A stretch of 41,987 nucleotides of DNA from Flavobacteriaceae bacterium. GTDB lineage: Bacteria; Bacteroidota; Bacteroidia; UKL13-3. The position numbers were made by a program, and so were the translations under genes. The notes beneath the pieces were generated by a model that saw only the letters and a program-made list of their open reading frames with translations, made no database searches and was not told the origin of the DNA. This document shows positions 35,272 through 41,987 of the stretch, piece after piece (within the stretch, counting starts at the first letter, position 1; each line of letters starts with the position of its first letter). The DNA lies in NCBI GenBank assembly GCA_025363675.1, contig JANYDJ010000278.1, forward strand, positions 1 to 41,987, read 5' to 3'.

Positions 35272-37206
35272 TTGACAAGATATATTATATCAATTGGATG
35301 TGTGTTGTTGTTTACGCTTAGTATTAAAGCCAATAAAACAATAGATACCAATTATATCAATAAAATTTTAACACAAGCAGTAGCATTAGAAAATAACAAT
35401 CAGGATTCGGCTTTATTATTGGCTGAAGAGGCTTACAAACTCTCTCAAAAAATAGATTATAAAAAAGGACTCGGGAGCTCATTCATGCGTATGGGCTCTA
35501 TTTATAATACCTTGGGCAGAAACGATACGGCATTGTTATATATGCGTAATGCGTATCAAATTCGCAAATCCATTAAAGAATATACTTTGGCATCGGGCAC
35601 TTGTGTTACGCTCAGTTATATATTCAAAGAAATAGGCAGTAAAGATTCTGCCTTTTATTATTTGTTTGAATCCCTCAAACTTTGCGATATGGGCCATGAC
35701 CCAAAGAATTTAACTAAAACTTATGCAGCCCTTGGCAGTTTATATAATGATTATGAGGACAGCATAAACTCTTACAAAAATTACCAAAAAGCTATTGAAA
35801 CGGCAGAGCAAACTAAAGTTACGGATGATTATATCATGGCTTATGATGGATTGGGAACTCATTATTTCAATAAAAAAAACTTTAATAAATCATTAGAATA
35901 TTTTTTGAAACTGGATGCTGTTATTAGGGCAAGCCAGGTAGACCCCGTAGCCAAAGCAAAAAACTATAACAATATAGGATTGTGTTATAACAACCTGGAG
36001 AAATATATATTGGCCAAAAACTTTTACCAATTGGCATTGAATGAATATATAAGACTAGATATGCCCGTAGATATTGCGTTGGGATATTTTAATATGGGCA
36101 GTATGTATAATAATTTACAAAAGCCTGATAGTGCAATTTATTTTTTGTCGAAAGCAAATGCTTTAGGTCGTTCGATTGGTGATTTGCAAAGAGTGGCCAA
36201 GAGTTTGGAATATATGTCAGATGCCTATGCATTAAAAGGCGATTATATAAATGCCTATCAATATCATACTCAATACACGGCCTTAAATGACTCATTGATT
36301 AATATAGAAAAGGTAAAGCGTATTTCGGAAATGCAGACCAAATATGAAACCGAAAAGAAGGAACAACAGATAGCTTTGCTCGATGAACAGAACAATACAA
36401 AAGCTGCACAGCGTAATTTCTTTATTGCAGGAAGTATTATATTGTTATTGGGATTATTTGTATTGGGCTTTTATTATATACAACGAAACAAATTAGCAAA
36501 AAAGAACGAACAAATATCCCAACAAAAGATTTCTACACTTTTAAATGAACAAGAACTTAAATCATATAACGCAATGATAGAAGGGCAAGAAGAGGAACGC
36601 AAACGCATCGCCACCGACTTGCACGACAGGCTTGGCAGTATGCTTTCTACCGTAAAATTATTATTCAGTGGTTTGGATACAAAAATTGATAAAGCACAGG
36701 AAGAAAATACAAAACAATATAATAAAGCAAATGAACTTTTAGATGAAGCTTGTGTGGAAGTGCGTCGCATATCGCATAACCTAAGTACGGGTATGGTAAT
36801 GAGTTTTGGACTGGTGGCAGCCCTTCAAGAACTTTGTGAAAGTATAGACAATAGTAATATTATAAAGTGTAAATTGTTGGTATATGGAATGGATGAAAGG
36901 CTGGAACAGAAAGCAGAAATTGGTATATATAGAATGATTCAAGAATTGTTCAACAATATATTAAAACATGCCAAAGCCAAACAAGTAACCATACAAATAA
37001 ATAGAGTGGAGGACTCAATTAATATAACCGTAGAAGACGATGGCATTGGCTTCTATGTGGAACAGAAACGAAAGAGTGGTGGCATGGGATTAGGTAATTT
37101 AGAAAGCAGGGCTGCACAATTAAATGGCGTTTATCATGTAGATTCAAAACCCGGAAGAGGTACCATATCTATTATAGAAATTCCAATTAGCAAAGCAACA
37201 ATATGA
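35272..37206 (+). CDS. TPR-domain sensor histidine kinase (HisKA_3 type)
   Basis: A 644-residue membrane kinase. A signal peptide (about 1-20) leads to a periplasmic TPR array (about 30-340), a coiled coil, one membrane segment (NFFIAGSIILLLGLFVLGFYY, about 383-403), a second coiled coil, the H-box RKRIATDLHDRLGSMLSTVK with His451, and an ATPase domain with N-box IQELFNNILKHAKAK and DDGIGF / GMGLGNLESRAAQLNG. The start is TTG 35272, as no in-frame ATG comes before the TPRs. Its stop overlaps the ATG of the response regulator (ATGA), so the two form a pair. The signal sensed is unknown. Confidence 0.93.
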   Translation: MTRYIISIGCVLLFTLSIKANKTIDTNYINKILTQAVALENNNQDSALLLAEEAYKLSQKIDYKKGLGSSFMRMGSIYNTLGRNDTALLYMRNAYQIRKSIKEYTLASGTCVTLSYIFKEIGSKDSAFYYLFESLKLCDMGHDPKNLTKTYAALGSLYNDYEDSINSYKNYQKAIETAEQTKVTDDYIMAYDGLGTHYFNKKNFNKSLEYFLKLDAVIRASQVDPVAKAKNYNNIGLCYNNLEKYILAKNFYQLALNEYIRLDMPVDIALGYFNMGSMYNNLQKPDSAIYFLSKANALGRSIGDLQRVAKSLEYMSDAYALKGDYINAYQYHTQYTALNDSLINIEKVKRISEMQTKYETEKKEQQIALLDEQNNTKAAQRNFFIAGSIILLLGLFVLGFYYIQRNKLAKKNEQISQQKISTLLNEQELKSYNAMIEGQEEERKRIATDLHDRLGSMLSTVKLLFSGLDTKIDKAQEENTKQYNKANELLDEACVEVRRISHNLSTGMVMSFGLVAALQELCESIDNSNIIKCKLLVYGMDERLEQKAEIGIYRMIQELFNNILKHAKAKQVTIQINRVEDSINITVEDDGIGFYVEQKRKSGGMGLGNLESRAAQLNGVYHVDSKPGRGTISIIEIPISKATI

Positions 37207-37844
37207 TAAAGATTATAATAGCTGATGATCACCAAATGTTTATTGATGGCATTAAGTCGCTATTGAAAACGAATAAAAATATGTCTATTGTGGGCGAAGC
37301 AAATAATGGCGTACAACTTTTAGAAGTATTATCAAAAACTCCAGCAGATATTATACTTATGGACGTGAACATGCCCGAAATGGATGGTATTGAAGCGACT
37401 AAGCAAGTTTGCCAGAAATATCCCAATACAAAAGTTTTGATGCTTACAATGTTTAATACTCGTGACTATATAGAAAAATTATTGCGTGCAGGAGCTCATG
37501 GTTATATTTTAAAAAACACAGGCAAGGAAGAACTGCACGAAGCTATAGAAACTTTAATAAAAGGAGAATCCTATTTCAGCAAAGAAGTAACAGAACGTAT
37601 TATGGAAGGTTTACAGAAAAAGAAATCTACTGAAAATAACCCCATGACGGTAGAGCTTACCGAACGCGAAAAAGATGTATTAAAACTGATTGCCCAAGAA
37701 CTCACCACCCAGGAAATAGCCGACAAATTATATATAAGTTTTCATACTGTGGAAACGCATCGCAAAAATTTAATAAGCAAGCTAGGTGTGCGGAATATTG
37801 CTGGACTGGTGAAGTATGCAGTGATGAATGGGTTTGTGGAGTAG
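37203..37844 (+). CDS. NarL/LuxR-family response regulator
   Basis: A 213-residue transcription regulator. The receiver domain has the acidic pair in IIIADDHQMF, the phosphoacceptor Asp54 in LMDVNMPEMDG, and the conserved Lys in YILKNTGKEEL. The C-terminal LuxR-type helix-turn-helix (about 150-213) includes LTEREKDVLKLIAQ and HTVETHRKNLISKL. The HisKA_3 kinase immediately upstream, overlapped by 4 bp, is its clear partner. Targets are not known. Confidence 0.95.
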   Translation: MIKIIIADDHQMFIDGIKSLLKTNKNMSIVGEANNGVQLLEVLSKTPADIILMDVNMPEMDGIEATKQVCQKYPNTKVLMLTMFNTRDYIEKLLRAGAHGYILKNTGKEELHEAIETLIKGESYFSKEVTERIMEGLQKKKSTENNPMTVELTEREKDVLKLIAQELTTQEIADKLYISFHTVETHRKNLISKLGVRNIAGLVKYAVMNGFVE

Positions 37845-37959
37845 ATATTTGTTTTAGCTATATTGTATCTGAATTGTAGCCGAATGAATTCTTTTTGTTT
37901 AGCTTTTAAATACCAAATTCATTTATTGCATGTTTCGTATCAAAAACAGTAATTGCTGT

Positions 37960-37967
37960 TATATTTG
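37960..37967 (+). promoter_or_regulatory. -7 promoter element before the second TPR kinase
   Basis: TATATTTG fits TAnnTTTG; a TTTC at 37933-37936, 23 bp upstream, could be a weak -33. A leader of about 20 nt would result. Confidence 0.4.
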
Positions 37968-37992
37968 CCATCAATAATTAATCATTTATAAT

Positions 37993-39564
37993 ATGGTCAG
38001 ATATTACTTCATCTATTTGATGTTGTTATTGAGTTTTACAGCCAATACAGCAGTGGCAAATAATATTGATACTAATTATATCAATGGTATTTTATTAAAA
38101 GCCATAGTTTTGGAAAACAACGATCAGGATTCAGCTTATAAACTTGCAATAGAAGCGAATCAGTTATCTCAAAAGTTAAATTATCAAAAAGGCCTAGGTG
38201 GTTCCTTTATGCGAATGGGGTCTATCTTGAACACCCAAGGTAAAAATGACAAAGCACTTATATATATTATGCAAGCTATTGAAATTCGTAAATCAATTAA
38301 AGATTATTCTGCAGCATCTGGTTCATGCGTTACGCTTAGTTATATATATAAAGAACTTGGAATTAAAGATTCTGCTTTTTATTTTTTGTTTCAATCATTG
38401 CGTTTTTGTGAGTTGACACACAATCCTAAAAATCTGACCAAAACTTATGCAGCATTAGGTACTTTATATGCTGATTATGGTGACACGGCCAACTCCTATA
38501 AAAATTTTCTGAATGCTATTGAAACTGCTGACCAAACTAAAGTTACCGATGATTATATTATGGCTTATGATGGTTTGGGAGCTCATTATTTTACAAAAAA
38601 GAACTTTAATAAATCTCTTGAATATTTCTTAAAATTGGATGCTATCATACAGTCAAACGAAGATGACCCAGTAGCCAGGGCAAAAAACTATAACAATATA
38701 GGATTGTGTTATAATAATTTAGAAAAATATATCATGGCAAAAAACTATTACCAATTGGCTCTGAATGAATATATACGATTGGATATGCCCAATGATATAG
38801 CCTGTGGTTATTTTAATTTAGGCAGTATGTATAATAACTTAAGCAAACCTGATAGTGCCATTTATTTCTTGAATAAAGCTGTGCCAATTGCCAGAGAATT
38901 GGGCGATTTGCAAAGAGTATCTAAATGTTTCGAGTACCTTGCGGATGCTTTTGCCTTAAAGAAAGATTATCCGAATGCCTATATTTATCAAGTAAAATAT
39001 ACCAAACTCAATGATTCTTTATTGAATGTAGAAAAAATAAACAGCATCTCCGAAATGCAAACCAAATATGATACAGAAAAGAAGGAACAAAATATAGCAT
39101 TGTTAAAAGAGCAAAATAAAGCGAAGTCTAACCAGCGGAACTTTTTTATTGTAGGATTTTTATTGGTACTATTACTTATAGGTGTTGTTGTAAATCGCTA
39201 TAGATTGAAGCAAAAATCGAATGCAGCACTCTCAAAAACATTACAAGAACTAAAAGACACACAAAATCAATTACTACAAAGTGAAAAAATGGCTGCCTTT
39301 GGTGCAGTGGCAACTCGTGTGGCTCATGAAATTTTGAATCCTTTGAATTTTGTCAATAATTTCTCACAGTTTTCCGAAGGTTTATTAGATGACTTAAAAG
39401 GAGCAACAACCGATGAAGAAAAAGAAGAAATATATAATGATTTGAAATCGAATCTACAAAAAATTAACAACCATGCCAAGCGGGCCGGAAGTATTGTGAC
39501 AGAGTTGATAAAACACACCCGGGCAGGCACAGCTCATGAATATTTTGAGGATGATGGTAAATAA
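37993..39564 (+). CDS. TPR-domain histidine kinase lacking the ATPase domain
   Basis: A 523-residue paralog of the kinase at 35272. Signal peptide, TPR array and membrane segment (NFFIVGFLLVLLLIGVVV) match it closely, often word for word (AKNYNNIGLCYNNLEKYI). The cytoplasmic part differs: it is a HisKA-type dimerisation domain with H-box GAVATRVAHEILNPLNFVNN (His445). The frame stops soon after, at HTRAGTAHEYFEDDGK, where relatives continue into the HATPase domain; that domain is absent and rlmF follows 14 bp on. It cannot phosphorylate itself alone; it may be a dead kinase, a substrate for another kinase, or a decoy. Confidence 0.88.
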   Translation: MVRYYFIYLMLLLSFTANTAVANNIDTNYINGILLKAIVLENNDQDSAYKLAIEANQLSQKLNYQKGLGGSFMRMGSILNTQGKNDKALIYIMQAIEIRKSIKDYSAASGSCVTLSYIYKELGIKDSAFYFLFQSLRFCELTHNPKNLTKTYAALGTLYADYGDTANSYKNFLNAIETADQTKVTDDYIMAYDGLGAHYFTKKNFNKSLEYFLKLDAIIQSNEDDPVARAKNYNNIGLCYNNLEKYIMAKNYYQLALNEYIRLDMPNDIACGYFNLGSMYNNLSKPDSAIYFLNKAVPIARELGDLQRVSKCFEYLADAFALKKDYPNAYIYQVKYTKLNDSLLNVEKINSISEMQTKYDTEKKEQNIALLKEQNKAKSNQRNFFIVGFLLVLLLIGVVVNRYRLKQKSNAALSKTLQELKDTQNQLLQSEKMAAFGAVATRVAHEILNPLNFVNNFSQFSEGLLDDLKGATTDEEKEEIYNDLKSNLQKINNHAKRAGSIVTELIKHTRAGTAHEYFEDDGK

Positions 39565-39577
39565 ATATAAAATATCA

Positions 39578-40486
39578 TCATATAAACCTCCACCCCACAA
39601 TCCTGCTCACCTTATTGCCTTGCCCCATAGTAATAGTTTTCACTTCAACAGCTCCAACTTTCTTCAAAGTTTTATATATACTTTCCAAATGCGATTCTCT
39701 GGAAACTAAAGTAGAAAACCAAACACAGTTTGCAGCAAATTCTTTGCTTTCTGTTATCATCTTATATATAAATTTTTCTTCTCCTCCTTCACACCATAAT
39801 TCTGTTTGTTGGCCAGCAAAGTTCAGTATGGGTTTTGTAATTTTCATATTCTTTAAATTACTCAACTTGCGGATAGCCCCCGCCTGTGCTTCTGCCAATG
39901 ACGCATGAAATGGAGGATTGCAAATTACCAAATCAAACTTTTCATCCTTTTGTATAATACCTTTAAATATATAATCGGAATTATTTTGCAATCTAAGTTC
40001 AACCTTATCTTTTAATGCTGGATTTAATTCAATTATTTTTTTTGCAGATTCTATTGCAACTACGTCTATATCACTTCCCACAAATGACCAGTTGTATTCA
40101 TTAACACCAATAATAGGATATACACAATTGGCCCCTACACCTATATCCAAGCAGCTAATGTTTTTTTTATCATGATAATCGGCCAACAAGTCCGCAACAT
40201 AATGTATATAATCAGCCCTGCCCGGAATTGGTGGACATAAATAGTTTGGTGGAATATCCCAATAATCTATATGATAATAGTGTTTCAATAAAGCCTTATT
40301 GAGCATTTTTACAGCCTTGGGATTGAAGAAATCTATCGATTCATCATTGTATTTGTTGGGCTTTACAAATGCAGCTAATTCGGGAAGAGTATCAATCAGT
40401 AATTTAAAGTCATAACGCTCACGGTGCTTGTTGCGTGGGTGCATTTGATCTTTGGTTTTGGGATGTGTTTTAAAAGTTCTGTCCAC
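39578..40486 (-). CDS. rlmF: 23S rRNA (adenine(1618)-N6)-methyltransferase RlmF
   Basis: This 302-residue SAM-dependent enzyme methylates A1618 of 23S rRNA. The family opening MHPRNKHRERYDFKLLIDTL is at about residues 16-35, the SAM-binding strand reads ISCLDIGVGANCVYPIIG, and the N6-adenine motif NPPFHASLAEAQAG is clear. ATG at 40486 is the longest start; the internal Met at residue 16 begins the conserved region and is an alternative. It converges on the truncated kinase gene. Confidence 0.95.
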   Translation of the reverse strand: MDRTFKTHPKTKDQMHPRNKHRERYDFKLLIDTLPELAAFVKPNKYNDESIDFFNPKAVKMLNKALLKHYYHIDYWDIPPNYLCPPIPGRADYIHYVADLLADYHDKKNISCLDIGVGANCVYPIIGVNEYNWSFVGSDIDVVAIESAKKIIELNPALKDKVELRLQNNSDYIFKGIIQKDEKFDLVICNPPFHASLAEAQAGAIRKLSNLKNMKITKPILNFAGQQTELWCEGGEEKFIYKMITESKEFAANCVWFSTLVSRESHLESIYKTLKKVGAVEVKTITMGQGNKVSRIVGWRFI

Positions 40487-40916
40487 TTAATTTTTCAAGT
40501 AATTTGCCTCGTTCAGCAATATATTTTTATTATTCAATTTCATATAAGTCGATACTTTAATTCGATTATCCGCTACCAACTTTTCAAATATCATATTATA
40601 AATCTATCCTCACTATAGCCCCATGCTATACTATTATAATATTCAATGATATTTTTAGCTATTCGCACTTATATATACTGTTAAGTTATCAGGCAAATAT
40701 ATAACTTGAATATGATAAAGGTGCATTGGTTCCTTATTTTTTATCACTGCCCTGTTATATATAAGTGTCAAATAATTAGCTGTTTGCTAAATCTATGTGC
40801 GAAAAATGCAGGAAAAAAAAATAACATCTGCAAAAAACGCAAATTTTCAATTTCCCAATCTCTTCAATTTTGTCACATCAAATAACAAATAAAAAAACCA
40901 ATTAATAATTACCATT
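40487..40916. other. Intergenic, nothing definite
   Basis: An AT-rich gap between divergent genes. ACTTATATATA (about 40668) and TATATATAAGT (about 40757) are inverted copies, but such strings are common here. No small gene is convincing. Confidence 0.5.
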
Positions 40917-41987
40917 ATGAAAAATTTAAGAATCATCACTAGTATTATTTTATTAGCTACTATAGCTTTTAAAACACAAGCACAACAATTACCTGTATTA
41001 GGTGTGTTAAACATTAAAGCATCAGGTATTGTGTACGACAATGAACAAACAGGCGATCTCCTCCGCCTCGAGATGGAGAAACTCAACAAATATGAAGTAT
41101 TACAGCGGGAAGATGCCAAAATAGTAATGGCACGAGCCGGACTCAAATTCGACAGCTGCTATAGCAAGGAATCTTTAATTGCGGTGGGCAAACTAATGAA
41201 AGCAGAATTTATGCTCGGCGGTTATGTAACCCGATTTAGCGAAAAAATAGTAATCAGACTTATGATAATAAATGTAAACGGAGGCTATGCCGAAAAATCA
41301 ATTGTAACAGAGTATTTAAATATACAAACCGAACTACAAACCATGATTAAGTTAAGTGTAATGAAACTTATAGGCGAACCCGTTGATGAGGCACAGCTAA
41401 CCTCACTCACCATTAAATCTTTCGAAAACAAAATTAATACTCCCGGTGTCAGCAAGCTTGTGTTATCGGGTCCACGCATAGGTTTTGTGGTACTTACTGG
41501 TAACGATGCAAAAAGATTGAGAGCAAGCGAAGAGCAAGGAGGTTTCGGATTAAATAGAAGCTTTATGACAGTTTTCGGATACCAAAAAGAAGTACAATAC
41601 GTAAATGAAGGAAATTTTCAGGCACTGTTCGAATTTATCCCCATGGTAAGCGGCCTCGACCAAGGACGATTTGTACCAAGCTTCACCTTTATGAATGGGT
41701 TTAGAAATAATAACAGCGGATGGGAGTTTGCACTGGGACCACAAGTAAGTGTTACCCAAACAGCAAAAGGTTTTTACGATTTAAATAGTAATTGGCATTT
41801 AGCAGCCGACTATGATAACCCACTTATCCAAAAAGTACAAAATACACAAATGGTTTACGCTCTCGATAAACGTGGCGACCCAGCCTTGCAATATTCATTT
41901 GTTTTTGCTGGTGGTAAATCAATCCGCTCAGGTACCATGAATATACCACTTAATTTTTATGCGGCCATTTCTAAAAAAGATTATAGA
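40917..41987 (+). CDS. Exported CsgG/TolB-like protein, 3' end cut by window
   Basis: The frame is open to the end, giving 357 residues so far. A signal peptide (MKNLRIITSIILLATIAFKT then QAQ) is followed by LPVLGVLNIKASGIVYD, then LLRLEMEKLNKYEVLQRED and LIAVGKLMKAEFMLGGYV, the alpha/beta pattern of CsgG, TolB-N and related lipid-side proteins that report nucleotide-like or outer-membrane assembly functions. From about residue 180 on the sequence turns beta-rich and is not recognised. No lipobox is seen. The family assignment is tentative, and function is unknown. Confidence 0.6.
   Translation, partial: MKNLRIITSIILLATIAFKTQAQQLPVLGVLNIKASGIVYDNEQTGDLLRLEMEKLNKYEVLQREDAKIVMARAGLKFDSCYSKESLIAVGKLMKAEFMLGGYVTRFSEKIVIRLMIINVNGGYAEKSIVTEYLNIQTELQTMIKLSVMKLIGEPVDEAQLTSLTIKSFENKINTPGVSKLVLSGPRIGFVVLTGNDAKRLRASEEQGGFGLNRSFMTVFGYQKEVQYVNEGNFQALFEFIPMVSGLDQGRFVPSFTFMNGFRNNNSGWEFALGPQVSVTQTAKGFYDLNSNWHLAADYDNPLIQKVQNTQMVYALDKRGDPALQYSFVFAGGKSIRSGTMNIPLNFYAAISKKDYR

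Overview
The window looks like chromosomal DNA of an AT-rich member of the Bacteroidota. Evidence: a PorP/SprF protein and a giant PKD adhesin with a type IX secretion (T9SS) C-terminal sorting domain, promoters of the TTTG / TAnnTTTG type, few Shine-Dalgarno sequences, a GH92 mannosidase, TPR-type histidine kinases, and intergenic DNA packed with dispersed palindromes and 7-bp tandem repeats. The exact class cannot be told by eye.

Layout. 1-2461: a glycosyltransferase and a PorP/SprF protein on the minus strand, separated by a heptamer array and a long palindrome. 2828-12691: a tightly packed plus-strand run (clpC, rlmH, a trmN6-like methyltransferase, a DinB protein, an asparagine-synthase-like protein, three GT4 glycosyltransferases, lipB), mostly overlapping or only a few bases apart, which reads as one long operon joining protein quality control, RNA methylation, surface glycan synthesis and lipoylation. 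12761-14624: tRNA-Ser(UGA), a near-exact 60-bp duplication of the tRNA 3' end and its terminator, then an AAA_14/DUF4143 ATPase gene enclosed by two identical 39-bp direct repeats that are each a near-perfect hairpin. 14636-18241: a YD-repeat secreted protein with an M20 dipeptidase (minus), a Rossmann/DUF2520 protein and a small Lys-rich exported protein (plus). 18621-22991: a 1456-residue PKD protein whose 13 PKD units follow an A-A'-B-C super-repeat. 23279-28325: a Tat-exported glycosylasparaginase and CutC, then a methionine branch with a consensus promoter, SAM-I riboswitch, intrinsic terminator, a PLP trans-sulfuration enzyme and homoserine dehydrogenase. 28498-33583: a tiny zinc-ribbon ORF, a GH92 mannosidase carrying palindromic repeats at its start and inside its reading frame, an F420-reductase-like oxidoreductase, and a 5'-truncated YD-repeat gene bordered by a dispersed repeat element. 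34085-39564: a secreted small protein, an unknown protein, a TPR histidine kinase, its LuxR-type response regulator, and a paralogous TPR kinase that has lost its ATPase domain. 39578-41987: rlmF (minus) and the start of a CsgG/TolB-like exported protein that runs off the end.

The strongest candidates for something undescribed are the ATPase gene bounded by identical hairpin repeats beside a tRNA with a duplicated 3' end, the four-domain super-repeat of the PKD adhesin, the dispersed palindrome that supplies the start codon of the GH92 gene, and the duplicated TPR-kinase locus. No CRISPR array, transposase, integrase or rRNA gene was seen.
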